DNA of 64,000 nt. Source: DASXMT01 sp963812965 (GTDB taxonomy: Bacteria; Actinomycetota; Acidimicrobiia; Acidimicrobiales; RAAP-2). The translations under genes and the position numbers were made by a program. Positions 26,069-36,093 of the stretch are shown here, piece by piece; position 1 is the stretch's first letter, and the number at the start of each line of letters is the position of its first letter. The notes under the pieces are model-generated. The model ran no database searches, was not told the origin of the DNA, and was given only the letters and a program-made list of their open reading frames with translations. The DNA is taken from contig CAWEXG010000001.1 of the NCBI GenBank assembly GCA_963812965.1, forward strand, positions 1 through 64,000, in the 5' to 3' direction.

Positions 26069-26866
26069 TTAACCCCTGAGCTTCTTCACCTCGGCAATAC
26101 GTGGCTGTTTCACCTGGGCGGTGCGCGCCGAAGCGGCACCCCCTCCCACCACAGGCCCCGTGCGCGGCCGTGGCCCACTGGCCCCTCGCACCTCGACGCC
26201 GGCCGGGGCCGGACGGCCGGTCACCGCCCAGTGCAGCAGCCGGGCCTGACTGTCGACCAGCGACGCGGTGCGGATACCCCAGAACTCGAAGCCGTAGCGG
26301 TGCCCGGCCACCTGGGCCAACATGGCGATCAGCGTCCCGGCCGTGGCCATCGGGTCCGCACCCGCGGGTGACGCCACCCCTGACCCGCCTGCGGACATAC
26401 CCGAGGTGGCGATCACCTTGGCCAGTGTCACCGTCACCGCGTTCAACACACGGACCCGCAGTCCTTGGAACCGATGATCACCCTCGACGGTGGTCAGCTC
26501 CACCACCCGGAACACCGCCCGGTTCCGCTCCCAATAGTCCATGAACGCTTCGACCGCAGCCACGGCCGTCGCCCAGCTGGCTTCCTCCGACCAGTCGCCA
26601 TCGACGGCCTCGGCCAGCTCGCCCACTCCCTCCACCAGCTCCTCGGCCAGCACGGTGATGGCAGCTTCGACGTTCTCGAAGTACTGGTAGAAGGTGGCTG
26701 GTGATGTCCCTGCCTGACGGGCGATGTCGATGACCTTGATGGAGCGCCACGGTGTAGCCACCAACAGCTCGGTGGTGCACTCGAGGAGGCGTTGCCGCGT
26801 TGCCCGTCCCCGACGTCCGGGCACGCGACCGTCGGTGGTGGCGATGAGCTCCTGGTCCCCGGACAT
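26069..26866 (-). CDS. TetR-family transcriptional regulator
   Basis: A 265-residue TetR protein. The N-terminal helix-turn-helix spans residues ~18-64 (RATRQRLLECTTELL, KVIDIARQAGTSPATFYQYF). The ligand-binding domain follows, and the C-terminus is an extended Pro/Gly/Lys-rich tail of ~40 residues. It diverges from a KstR-like regulator across 135 bp. No catabolic gene is adjacent. I start at ATG 26866 (MSGDQELIA); a longer reading upstream would run antisense over the KstR-like gene. Confidence 0.85.
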   Translation of the reverse strand: MSGDQELIATTDGRVPGRRGRATRQRLLECTTELLVATPWRSIKVIDIARQAGTSPATFYQYFENVEAAITVLAEELVEGVGELAEAVDGDWSEEASWATAVAAVEAFMDYWERNRAVFRVVELTTVEGDHRFQGLRVRVLNAVTVTLAKVIATSGMSAGGSGVASPAGADPMATAGTLIAMLAQVAGHRYGFEFWGIRTASLVDSQARLLHWAVTGRPAPAGVEVRGASGPRPRTGPVVGGGAASARTAQVKQPRIAEVKKLRG

Positions 26867-27001
26867 GCGAGAACCATCGTACTGACATGGCACGAGGTGC
26901 ACCGAGACAGGAAGACACACCTGGTCATGTCTCGATCGCCTTCCAGAACGAAGAAGGTGGTCAACGGATCGAAAAACCCCAGGCGAGTAGGGTGATGCTC
27001 C

Positions 27002-27604
27002 GTGACAAGCCGCCCGGTGCCCCGTACCTTGACTCGTGCCCAACAGGCACGGCGTCAACGAGTCATCGACGCTGCCATGGGACTCGGCCTCGACGGAGGG
27101 TACGAAGCGGTCCAGATGCGGGACGTTGCCGCCAGGGCCGACGTGGCCATGGGCACCGTCTACCGGTACTTCACCAGCAAGGACCACCTGCTGGCCGCCG
27201 CTCTCGTCAGCTGGATAGGGCAGCTCGATGCCCGGCTGGCCCAACAGCCGGCCCAAGGGGACACCGCTGCCGTCCGAGTCGTCGACATCCTCGACCGGGC
27301 GCTCCGGGCGATGGGGCGCCAACCGAAGCTGGTGGCAGCGGTGTTCACCGCGGTCGCTTCCCCCGACCCGGCTGCTGTCGAGTGCCAGCAACAGATCTCC
27401 GTGCTCATGGAAGGCATCATCACCAGGGCCATCGGCGAGCCCCACCCTCCTGACCTCGGCGACCGGGCTCGGATTCTCGGCCACGTGTGGTACTCCGCCC
27501 TCGTCGGCTGGATCACCGGGTGGAGCAACATGGATCGTGTCCACGACGAGCTGGTCATCGCCGTCGAGCTGTTGCTACCCGCCGATCTGTACGCCAACGT
27601 CTGA
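27002..27604 (+). CDS. KstR-like TetR-family regulator
   Basis: A 200-residue TetR repressor. Its DNA-binding domain (GGYEAVQMRDVAARADVAMG and TVYRYFTSKDHLLAAAL, ~33-70) is very close to mycobacterial KstR, the repressor of cholesterol catabolism. The C-terminal ligand domain also follows KstR (WYSALVGWITGWSNMDRVHDEL). It starts with GTG 27002. It is a plausible regulator of the steroid-type genes at 3.3-23 kb, perhaps through the CTGAC-N5-GTCAG sites, but this is inference; the mycobacterial operator differs. Confidence 0.8.
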   Translation: MTSRPVPRTLTRAQQARRQRVIDAAMGLGLDGGYEAVQMRDVAARADVAMGTVYRYFTSKDHLLAAALVSWIGQLDARLAQQPAQGDTAAVRVVDILDRALRAMGRQPKLVAAVFTAVASPDPAAVECQQQISVLMEGIITRAIGEPHPPDLGDRARILGHVWYSALVGWITGWSNMDRVHDELVIAVELLLPADLYANV

Positions 27605-27739
27605 CCGCCGGGATGGCGGCTGGTGCCGGGAACACTGTCCGGCGACGGCTCTGTGGTCCGAGGGGACACCGGTCCGGCGTTGAAGGGGCGATGAGCAACC
27701 GGTGACAACCCCGGCATAGCTCCTGGGCTACCGTCTGGC

Positions 27740-28696
27740 ATGCCCTCGGCCATCGAAGTCACCGGATTGACCAAGCGGTTCAAGGACGTGGTCGCCGTCG
27801 ACGACCTCAGCTTCGAAGTCGCCGCCGGTCGTGTGACCGGATTTCTCGGGCCGAACGGTGCCGGGAAGACGACCACCTTGCGGATGCTGCTGGGGTTGGT
27901 GTCGGCCACTCACGGTTCGGCGACGTTCGACGGCACGCCCTACCGGAACCTGGAGAACCCTGTCCACCATGTCGGTGCCGTACTCGAGGCCACCAGCTTT
28001 CATCCGGCCCGGCGTGCCCGTCACCACCTCAGGATGGTGGCGTTGGCCAGTGGCATTCCCTACACCCGGGTGGATGAGGCCTTGGCGCTGGTAGGGCTGA
28101 GCGAGGTGGCGACCAAGCGAGTCGGCGGGTTCTCGATGGGCATGCGCCAGCGGTTGGAGCTGGCCACTGCCATCCTGGGCGATCCCGACGTGCTCATCCT
28201 GGACGAGCCGTCCAACGGGCTCGACCCCCAGGGCATCCAGTGGCTCCGGACGTTCATCCGGCACCAGGCCTCGACCGGCAGGGCCGTGCTGGTCTCCTCG
28301 CACCTGCTGTCCGAGATGGAAGAGACTGTCGACGACGTGGTCATCATCTCCCACGGCAAGCTGGTGCTCCAGACCACGCTGGCCGAGCTGTCCCAGCGAG
28401 CTCACGGCGGCGGGGGCATGCGGGTGCGCACACCAGAGGCGCAGCGGTTGGTCGACGTCTTGACCGCCCAACAGGTCGGCGCCCAGTGGGCGGCTTCCGA
28501 CGTAGTCGTGATCGACGGAGCCTCGCCGGAGTGGCTCGGACCGGTCCTGGCGGAGCACCAGATCATCGTGTACGACCTCCGCCAAGAGGGCGGGGGTCTC
28601 GAAGAGGTGTTTCTCAGCCTCACATCGGGGTTCGATGCGCCGACACCGGGTATCGATGCGCCGATATCGGGTGTCGCACAGGAGGTCCCGTCATGA
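27740..28696 (+). CDS. ABC transporter ATP-binding protein
   Basis: A 318-residue ATPase with Walker A GPNGAGKTTTLR (~38-49), signature FSMGMRQRLELATA (~134) and Walker B VLILDEPSNGLDP (~156). H-loop SSHLLSEME follows. Drug/antibiotic-type single ATPase. The C-terminus bears a duplicated 8-residue pattern (FDAPTPGI / DAPISGV) encoded by a short direct repeat at ~28630-28675. Its stop overlaps the permease ATG (ATGA), so both form one exporter. Confidence 0.93.
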   Translation: MPSAIEVTGLTKRFKDVVAVDDLSFEVAAGRVTGFLGPNGAGKTTTLRMLLGLVSATHGSATFDGTPYRNLENPVHHVGAVLEATSFHPARRARHHLRMVALASGIPYTRVDEALALVGLSEVATKRVGGFSMGMRQRLELATAILGDPDVLILDEPSNGLDPQGIQWLRTFIRHQASTGRAVLVSSHLLSEMEETVDDVVIISHGKLVLQTTLAELSQRAHGGGGMRVRTPEAQRLVDVLTAQQVGAQWAASDVVVIDGASPEWLGPVLAEHQIIVYDLRQEGGGLEEVFLSLTSGFDAPTPGIDAPISGVAQEVPS

Positions 28697-29487
28697 TCAG
28701 GCTCGTGCGTTCGGAGTGGTTGAAGCTGCGCACCACCGCGGTTCCGTGGATCCTGCTCGGGCTGGCGGTGCTCTTCACCGGTCTGTCTATCCTCCTCTCC
28801 TTCCTCACCGGGAGCTCATCGAACGGCTCCGGAAACCACAACGGCGCGACGTGGTACACGCCGCACACCGTGGACCAACTCCGGAACCTGGCCTCGGCTG
28901 GTTTGAGCGGTGATCTGTTCATCCTGCTGCTGGGCGTGCTGTGCATCACCACCGAGTTCCGTCACAAGACGGTGACCGACGCCTTCCTGATCACGCCCCA
29001 CCGTGGACGGTTCGTAGCGTCCAAGCTGATCACCGCTGTGATCCTGAGCATTGTGCTGACGGTGATCCTCGTCGGTATCACGTTGGGGGCGGGATCCATC
29101 GTGCTGTCGATCCGCCACGGCTCGGTCTCGAGCTTTCTCGATCAATTCCCCGCCGTGGTTCCAGGCCTGCTCGGCGTCATGATCCTGTACGCCATCCTCG
29201 GGGTGGGGGTCGGATCGTGGTTGACCAACCAGGTCGCTGCGCTCATCGCCACCTTGGGTTGGTTCCTGCTCGGTGAGACACTGATCGGAGCTCTGCTCGA
29301 CGCGTTGCACGCAGGGCTCGGCCGGTGGCTTCCCGAGAGCTCCGCTGCGGCACTGGCCAACCACACCGCTCGCACCGCCAGTACAGGCCTGTTGCCATGG
29401 TGGGGTGGGGGTCTGATGCTGCTCGGCTACGGGGTCGTCTTCGCCCTCATCGGCTCACTGGTGATGACCCGCCGCGACATCACCTGA
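28693..29487 (+). CDS. ABC transporter permease (ABC-2 type)
   Basis: A 264-residue membrane protein with six hydrophobic segments. The first follows MIRLVRSEWLKLRTTAVPWI (residues 19-39), then the FILLLGVLCITTEFRHKTVTD segment typical of ABC-2 permeases, and the last precedes MTRRDIT at the C-terminus. It is the channel partner of the ATPase upstream (4-bp overlap). Substrate unknown, probably a lipid, drug or peptide. Confidence 0.9.
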   Translation: MIRLVRSEWLKLRTTAVPWILLGLAVLFTGLSILLSFLTGSSSNGSGNHNGATWYTPHTVDQLRNLASAGLSGDLFILLLGVLCITTEFRHKTVTDAFLITPHRGRFVASKLITAVILSIVLTVILVGITLGAGSIVLSIRHGSVSSFLDQFPAVVPGLLGVMILYAILGVGVGSWLTNQVAALIATLGWFLLGETLIGALLDALHAGLGRWLPESSAAALANHTARTASTGLLPWWGGGLMLLGYGVVFALIGSLVMTRRDIT

Positions 29488-29527
29488 CTCACGGCGGGCC
29501 CGGACTATCTCTTCACAGAGCCCCGAG

Positions 29528-30826
29528 ATGACAACCGGGGTCAACCATCTTGATAACACGCGCCATCATGTTTATGGCATGGATGACACCCCTGATCCAG
29601 ACCCCGAAGAGACGCTGACCCGGACGGGGGGCCGTCAGGCGACCGACCCGCTCGGTGCCTTCGTCGTAGGACCTGAGCTCCTGGCTCAAGGCTCACCCGG
29701 TGGGGTCCTGACCGGGACACGCTTCGTGGTCAAGGACCTGTTCGACGTGGCCGGTACCCGAACCGGAGCGGGCAACCCCGACTGGCTGGCCGATGCGCCG
29801 GTGGCGTCGGCGCATGCTCCGGCGGTGACCGCCCTGCTCGACGCCGGGGCCGACCTGTGGGGCAAGACGGTAACCGACGAACTGGCGTACAGCCTCTCGG
29901 GGACCAACGCCCACTACGGCACGCCGGTCAACTCGGCGGCGCCAGGTCGGGTGCCAGGGGGATCTTCGAGCGGCTCGGCCGCGGCGGTAGCCGGCGGCGT
30001 TGCACGCTTGGCTCTGGGGACCGACACCGGCGGCTCGGTGCGTGTGCCGGCGTCGTACTGCGGCATCTACGGGCTCCGCCCCACCCACGGTCGGATCGAC
30101 ATCCGGGGGGTCGTGCCCCTGGCGCCGAGCTTCGACACAGTGGGGCTGCTGGCCGTCGACGGCGCCACCTTGAGAAGCGGCTGGCATGCGCTCGTCGCCG
30201 GGGCAGCCACCCGGCCATCACGACAGACGCCGCGGTCGATCCGGAGGTTGGTGGTGGCTACCGATCTCCTGGACCAGGCTGACGATCCGGCAAGCACCGA
30301 AATCGTGAGGGTGGCGACTGAGCTGGCCCAGCGGTTGGGGTTGACGGTGACCGAACGTCCCCTGGCCGAACCGGGTGAGCTCACAACGTGGCGCGACGCG
30401 TTCCGGGCCCTACAGCAGGTGGAAGCGTGGCAGTCCCATGGAGTGTGGATCTCGGATCGCCGACCGACCTTCGGCTCGGGGATCGCCGACCGGTTCGCCG
30501 AGGCAGCCACCGCCGACGAGAGAGCAGCAGAGCGAGCTCGTCCGGTCCTCGCCGAGGTGCTGCACGCTCTGGCAGAGGCGGTGGGCGAAGACGGGATCCT
30601 CGTTCAGCCGGCGACGAGCGGTCCGGCCCCGGCGCTCGACCTGGCAGGGCAGGTGAAGGACGACCTGCGGATACGAACCCTGACGCTGACTGCGCCGGCG
30701 GGGCTGGCTGGTGCACCGGTGGTGTCCCTCCCCCTCGCTCAGGTCGACGGCGCACCAATCGGCGTGGCCCTCGTCGGCCTCCCCGGGGACGACGAGATGC
30801 TCGTGGAGCTGGCCAACCAGGCATAG
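29528..30826 (+). CDS. Amidase (amidase-signature family)
   Basis: A 432-residue amidase-signature enzyme with the Ser-cisSer-Lys triad: Lys in RFVVKDLFDVAG (~67), the Gly/Ser-rich GGSSSGSAAAVAGG (~144) and TDTGGSVRVPASYCG around residue 165. It hydrolyses amides to acids and ammonia. The start is uncertain: ATG 29528 or ATG 29579 (MDDTPDPD), neither with a strong ribosome-binding site. It stands alone after the ABC exporter. Confidence 0.88.
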   Translation: MTTGVNHLDNTRHHVYGMDDTPDPDPEETLTRTGGRQATDPLGAFVVGPELLAQGSPGGVLTGTRFVVKDLFDVAGTRTGAGNPDWLADAPVASAHAPAVTALLDAGADLWGKTVTDELAYSLSGTNAHYGTPVNSAAPGRVPGGSSSGSAAAVAGGVARLALGTDTGGSVRVPASYCGIYGLRPTHGRIDIRGVVPLAPSFDTVGLLAVDGATLRSGWHALVAGAATRPSRQTPRSIRRLVVATDLLDQADDPASTEIVRVATELAQRLGLTVTERPLAEPGELTTWRDAFRALQQVEAWQSHGVWISDRRPTFGSGIADRFAEAATADERAAERARPVLAEVLHALAEAVGEDGILVQPATSGPAPALDLAGQVKDDLRIRTLTLTAPAGLAGAPVVSLPLAQVDGAPIGVALVGLPGDDEMLVELANQA

Positions 30827-31103
30827 TGCGGCCTCCGTCCTCTTCCTCACCGTGTGCCTCGATCTGCTCGACGTAGATGTACGGCAGAAGGCCAGGCTGG
30901 CTCGATACCGCCTGGCTGGTCATCCACGCTCCACTGATATGCCGGGTCCCGTCGTCGAAGCTGGGGCGATCGGTGTCATGACCTTCCAAGTCGGCAGTCG
31001 GAACAGGGAAGGCGGTAAAGGGTGAGGTATAGGGTCGTCAAGGTTGGAACAGATCGTGTCGTTCTGCAATCCTCCCTTCATCAACGACAGAAGGAGATCG
31101 ACC

Positions 31104-31475
31104 ATGGACTGGAAACTCGAACTGGTCGCTATCCCGGTCTCGGACGTCGACAGAGCGAAGGCTTTTTACACCGAGAGAGCTGGGTTCAATGCAGACCATG
31201 ACCACCAGGTAAGCGACGAGCTTCGCTTCGTGCAGCTGACACCTCCCGGGTCAGCATGCTCCATCGCCTTCGGGGAAGGGATCGTGGACATGCCACCGGG
31301 ATCGGTGCAGGGCCTGCAGCTGGTCGTCTCCGACATCAAGGCTGCCCGTACGGAACTGGTTGGCCGGGGGATGGATGTCAGCGAGATTCAGGAGTTTCCT
31401 TGGGGTTCGTTCGTCTTCTTCAGCGACCCCGATGGCAACCGCTGGGCCGTCCAACAGTTGCCTGCCCGCCAGTAG
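31104..31475 (+). CDS. VOC-superfamily (glyoxalase-like) protein
   Basis: A 123-residue glyoxalase/bleomycin-resistance fold protein: two beta-alpha-beta-beta-beta units (MDWKLELVAIPVSDVDRAK; VQGLQLVVSDIKAARTEL) and the C-terminal FVFFSDPDGNRWAVQQ. An ideal ribosome-binding site aaggag lies 10 nt before ATG 31104. Metal ligands and substrate cannot be assigned. Confidence 0.88.
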   Translation: MDWKLELVAIPVSDVDRAKAFYTERAGFNADHDHQVSDELRFVQLTPPGSACSIAFGEGIVDMPPGSVQGLQLVVSDIKAARTELVGRGMDVSEIQEFPWGSFVFFSDPDGNRWAVQQLPARQ

Positions 31476-31886
31476 TCCCACCAGTAACAAGGACCGACGA
31501 GCTGATAGACCCGGGGCTCGCCAGCTCATCGGGAGATAGGACCGAACAGCTCCTCGAGGTTGTACCACCAGACGGCCCGATCGTCGTTGCCTCGGTGGCT
31601 CAGCCTCGAAGTGATATCGCGAGCAAATCCACTCTGCTGGGTGGTGCCCCCGCCGGGCAAGTCAGCAGAGACTGCGTGGCCCCCCGTCCGGGGTTAGGGG
31701 GCGGGGGACCACACACTGTTGGCCGGTTCCCAGACTGGTAGAGCTGGGTTCCTGTGGCGATCTATTGATATTCCTGTCGGTGTTCTTCTACTGGCGTTGC
31801 TGGCCGTCTGGCCCGCTGTCCCTGGAGACAAGAAACGACTTCCAGGAACAGCGGCCACACGTCCTCGTTCTGCGTGACGGCCTCCC
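31476..31886. other. 411-bp gene-free spacer downstream of the VOC gene and the first large surface gene
   Basis: No convincing gene on either strand. It contains the 45-bp GC-rich hairpin at 31673-31717 and sequence (31718-31886) similar to the 3' flank of the second surface gene at ~37032-37174. Both flanks therefore belong to the duplicated unit. Confidence 0.7.
31673..31717. terminator. 45-bp GC-rich hairpin, copy 1 (identical to 36987-37031)
   Basis: GTGGcCCCCCGt and gCGGGGGaCCAC at the two ends form a stem with an internal CCGGGG/TTAGGGG loop. The 45-bp sequence is exactly repeated downstream of the second large surface gene. The position after both minus-strand genes suggests a transcription terminator or 3' processing element; no U-tract is evident. 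Confidence 0.55.
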
Positions 31887-34800
31887 TTACGGCGCAATCC
31901 CAACAACCGGAGCGCTGAAGCTACCCACCCCTGATCCGTTGAACGGAGCGTTGCCGAAGGTGAAGATGCCTCCGTCCTGTGCACCTAGCCAGTAGCCCCC
32001 ACCGTTGGAAGTCGGTGTGATGCCAATAACAGGTGCGTTGGACTGACCAGATGCAGATCCACTGAAGGTGGCCTCGCCGAAGGTGAAGATGCCTCCGTCT
32101 TTGGCTACCAGCCAGTAACCATTGCCATCCGGCGTTGCTGACATGCCCACCACTGGTGCGTTGAGTGACTGTCCTCCTTCAGAACCGAGGAAGCTGGCGT
32201 CTCCGAAGGTGAAGATGCCTCCGTCACTGGCTACGAGCCAGTAGCCCTTGCCGTCAGGGGTAGCTGCCATACCAACAACTGGTGCGTTTAAGTGTTGGCC
32301 ACCTTCTGAGCCGTAGTAGCTGGCGTCACCGAAGGTGAAGATGCCTCCATCTGCTGCAACTAACCAGTAGCCCTTGCCATCAGGGGTAGCTGCCATGCCC
32401 ACGATGGGTTGGTTTAAGTGTTGGCCACCTTCTGAGCCGTAGTAGCCGGCGTCACCGAAGGTGAAGATGCCTCCATCAGCTCCAACCAGCCAGTAGCCCT
32501 TGTTGTCAGGGGTTGCTGCCATGCCGACAATGGGGGCATTCAATGGCTGACCAGCTTCTGAGCCGTAGTTCGCCGGCATTTCCGAAGGTAGGACACGGCT
32601 CCTTTGGAGGCCACCAGGCGGTAGCCGGTGGTTGACGGTGCCAGCACCGTGAGGGTGGCTGGATTAGTAGTGACAGCTGGTCCTGCAGCGTTACTGAAGA
32701 CGGCCTGGTACTGATTGCCGTTGTCAGACGCTGTGGTGGCTGGTGTGGTGTAGGAGTCAGAGGTGGCACCACTGATGTTGGACCATGTCGATCCTCCGTT
32801 GCGTGGAGACCTGCCACTGGACGGTGGGGGTCGGACTCACCGGTTGCGGCTGGTGGTGAACGTTGTGGTTGCACCTGCACTGGTCGTCTGGTTGGTGGGT
32901 TGGGTGTCAACCGACTGGAGCGGTGCCGACCTGGAAGTTGACCGGAGCAGAGGTTTGGATTGGTGTCACACCGCCGCTCCACACCGCCGTCAGCGTGTGG
33001 TCACCGGGAGCCAGGGAGTTTGTGGTGAGGGTGGCGATGCCGGCATCAGGGTTGCCACACGAGACTTGGCACGGGAGACTACGGTCCCGATATCGGTGGT
33101 TCCGTCGAAGAAGTCCACCTGTCCCACGATGCAGCCATTGGGATAGTCCGACGGCGCCGGGTTTACCGTGGCAGTCAGCGTCACTGGTGCACCGACAGCG
33201 GCTGAACCAGTCGGACTCGTCGTCAGCGTGGTGCCCGACACGTCGACCTGTTGTACGACGGCCGGTGCCGTCGGGTCGGCCGGGTTACAGGCGTAGGGAG
33301 GAGTCCCACTTGACCCCCAGTGAAGCTCAGGAATGGATACTGCAACGGGTACGACCGAGCCCGGTGTACCGGAGATGGGCACTGTGGCAGAAAGTCCGGT
33401 CCAGCTCACCGAGGTGATGCCGTTGGCGTTCGTCGGAGTCGCCGCAGGTGGCGTGATCGTGACACCACCCGGAGAGAGCCCGATGGTGGCGTTGCTCACA
33501 GGCGCGAGGTCGTAGGTCCGCCAGCCGGGTCGATGTTCAGCGTCAGATCGAGACGCACTGACGGGCACGGTCGATCCGCTCGGTGCCAGGCTCGGCACTG
33601 TGGCCACGGCCACCACCGACGCATTGAGCGTTGGATTGAACGAGCACTGGGTGGTCTGACAGACGAACGAGCGTGCCAGGAGCTGGTGGGCGCCACGGTG
33701 AACGTCTGGGAGTACGAACTCGGGGAGTAGACCGGGTCACCGGAGTACTCGAGGGTGAGCGTGTGGGTACCGGGGATCAATCCATACGGTACTGAAGTAG
33801 TAGAGCCGGCGGGCGTTATTCGCAGTGCTCGTACCCACCGTCGTTCCGTCGACTAGGTACGTCAGTGTCCCTGTCGGAGATGGCATGATGCCGGTAGGGA
33901 TTCGACGCAGCCGTGAGGATCGGACGTTGGGCGCAATCTGCGTACCCCTCGGGCACCGGTGTCGTGGGAAGTAGTGCTGCTAAGCGTCACCGGCAGACCG
34001 TGCGCCGTAGGTCATGGTAACGTGCCAACGGCCTGGGAGCGCCGCTCTGCGTCGGGGCGATGGAGTTGAACGGGCTGTCGGATTGTTGCACGTGTCGCCT
34101 GGGTCCGTTGGGTCCGAGCAGTTCCCGTTCCAGAGGATCGCCTTGACCTATTGTGAGCCGGGACCGGTACCGTTCGTCGGGTCGTAGGCGATGGACAGCT
34201 GCAGGTTGAGGGTGAGCGACTGCCCTGGGGCCAGCGAGAACGCGGGTGTCTCGTGCCGCACGGCGCGGTGCCGAAGCCGCTGAAGTAGTAGCTTTGGCTG
34301 CCGTCGTTGCAATGAGCGGGCACCAGTTCCCCGCGCTGTCCTGGTAGTTGACGATGATGTCGGAAAGATTGGCCCCATTCTGGAATCTTCAGCTGCAGGT
34401 AGAGATCGTTGCTCCAGTCCGCACCCGTCCCTGGATTGGTGAAGGTGACCGACATCGGGGTCGGGGTCGGCGACGACAGCTCCACCGTGTGGGCAGGTTC
34501 AACGTGACCGACGGCAGCGGCTGGATCGTGTATGGCACCGCTGGCGAGGTGCTGCCGGAGTAGTTGAAGTCCCCGGAGTAGACCGCCGTCAGTTGGTTCG
34601 TCTGGCTCGGCAAGTTGTTCGTGGTGAAGGTGGCACCACCGTTGCTCACCGGCTCGGTGCCGATCACACACCGTTGGCCACGAAGTTGACGTTGCCCGTG
34701 GCATCGGCGGCCGTGCTCCCACCCGAGCTGATCGTGTCGGTCAACGTCACCGACGTTCGCCGTCGAGCTGCGGGCTGGCAGGGCTGGCCGACAGCACGTT

Positions 34801-35863
34801 CGTGGTGGTTTTGCCCGGTGGTGGCGGGATGGGAAGACCGGTGCCCTGGAGGTTGAGCGTCGTGTTGTTGTTGGTGCTGCCTGCGACCCCCTGGTAGGTG
34901 GCATTGAGCCACCGCAGAGCTGGCCACCCTGGGCTACGCCACAGGAGTCGGGACCTCATTGGGTCCCGTCTGGCGCACCGGCGAAGTCGGGGATGTTGTA
35001 GTTGGACGCCGAGAGCGTCACGTCGCCAGTGCTGGTGTTGTAGGGCGCAGTGGACTGGAAGACCATGTTGATCGGGGTCGACAGGCACTGTAGCGGCGAC
35101 CGGCGGGTGACGTCGAGCTCGTAGGAGAGGCTGTCGTTCAGCGTGATGTCGCCATTGGAGTTGATCGAGCCGGTAGCCGTGCCAGGGTTGACCTCATCCA
35201 TGAAGTAGTTGGTACATCCCCCGGCCGCCTTGCTGCACACGCCGTACTGGACCGGCAGGCTCAGCGTTGCATCGGTGATGACACCGGTCAGCGGAGCCAC
35301 GGTGCCGGTGAGCGTGGTGGTGGTCTGGGCCGGGAAGGGCTGCGAGGCCCCGGGTGGTGTCGACAGCACCGTCCAGGAGCCCGAGGTCATGTTGAGCGAG
35401 AACGGTTCCGTGCCGCCGTTCCCGGCGTAGAGCGTGAGCTGACCCGAGGTTGCCGTGTCAGCAGGGCTGGCCGAGTCGGTGACGGTCACCGCAAAGGTGG
35501 CAGTGGCGTCCGTCGTAGGTGTGCCCGACAGCACACCAGTCGACGAATCCAGGCTCAGCCAGCTGGGCAACGTGGAGCCTGAGGCAACGCTCCAGGTGTC
35601 AGCACCCGGTGCCACCAGTGGCGGCCAAGGTGACCGAGTACGGGGTGTTCAGCGGGTGCCAAAGGCAGTGGCGAGGTCGTGGTCACTGACAGCGGGGTGG
35701 CTGCACTGGCGGCGGTCACGCCAATTCCAGCCACGGTGCCAGCTACCACGCCAATGACCAGGAGCGTTGCCGCTACGGCCGCGAAAAACCGGCGGGCATA
35801 GCCGCCGGTGAAGTGAGAATTACGTGACTCTGCGTGGGAAAAACTTAGGGAGTTACTCCCCAC
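31887..35863 (-). CDS. Large secreted Ig-like/repeat surface protein, copy A (many frameshifts)
   Basis: Order of readable parts: signal peptide (ARRFFAAVAATLLVIGVVAG), putative-Ig domain (SVASGSTLPSWLSL, GVLSGTPTTDATATF), Ig-like repeat blocks (SVTLTDTISSGGST, NQLTAVYSGDFNYSGST), a second set (GTHTLTLEYSGDPVYS, VDFFDGTTDIGTV), an immunoglobulin-like block, then C-terminal 42-residue repeats. The repeats (GYWLVAADGGIFTFGDA with GSEGGQHLNAPVVGMAATPDGK) number about five plus a partial, probably beta-propeller blades. The reading frame changes at least ten times between 32.5 and 35.7 kb, although domain order stays intact. Likely exported and surface-exposed. GTG 35863 is a possible start. Either unpolished sequence or a pseudogene; role unknown. 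Confidence 0.7.
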
Positions 35864-36057
35864 CCCCCCCCCGCGAGAACTTTCCCAGATTGAGAATTCT
35901 CAGCCTGGAAATCGTGGGTTGTTGCTGTGCTGCGACGTCCCCGGAACATGTACATCCCCCTGCTTTCGCTGTCGTTAGTGAAACTGTGTTGGTAAATCTG
36001 GTGTTTCGTGCTGTCTCGACCCGATGGTACACACTCTTCGTTTCCCAAACTGGTCGC
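35784..36057 (-). ncRNA. Structured leader RNA candidate, copy A, ending in a terminator-like hairpin
   Basis: Downstream of a sigma70-like promoter, ~270 nt are nearly identical in both duplicated copies. On the minus strand there is a hairpin TTTCCAG...CTGGGAAA enclosing the palindrome TGAGAATTCTCA (35881-35911). A 10-G tract and the palindrome GGGAGT-T-ACTCCC (35848-35860) follow. A 7-bp stem CCGGCGG/CCGCCGG (35789-35808) followed by TTTTT (35784-35788) completes it. The last looks like an intrinsic terminator placed over the start of the signal peptide codons. I do not recognise a known riboswitch class. Confidence 0.5.
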
Positions 36058-36063
36058 GATGGC

Positions 36064-36092
36064 ATCTAACTCCAGGTTCTTGATCTTGTCAA
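36064..36092 (-). promoter_or_regulatory. Promoter of surface gene A
   Basis: On the minus strand TTGACA (36087-36092) and TTAGAT (36064-36069) are separated by 17 bp. Predicted start is near 36057. The identical promoter occurs at 41344-41372 upstream of copy B. Confidence 0.6.
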
Positions 36093-36093
36093 T

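Larger units (their letters stand above)
31673..36093. repeat. 4.4-kb direct duplication, copy A
   Basis: The same ordered blocks occur at 36987-41373: identical 45-bp hairpin, repeat-protein gene, ~290-bp upstream leader with nearly identical sequence, and promoter. Homology ends just after the -35 box (after ...gtcaat) at 36093 and 41373. The two copies are separated by ~0.9 kb carrying a toxin-antitoxin module. The coding parts differ moderately, the flanks little. Confidence 0.85.

Noticed and set aside
29529..29543. TGAC-N7-GTCA upstream of the amidase gene as another operator copy
   Set aside because: The spacer is 7 instead of 5 bp and it overlaps the proposed start codon; treated as chance.
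35784..36057. Leader as a known c-di-GMP, c-di-AMP, SAM or cobalamin riboswitch
   Set aside because: None of the characteristic core strings could be found; kept as an unclassified candidate only.
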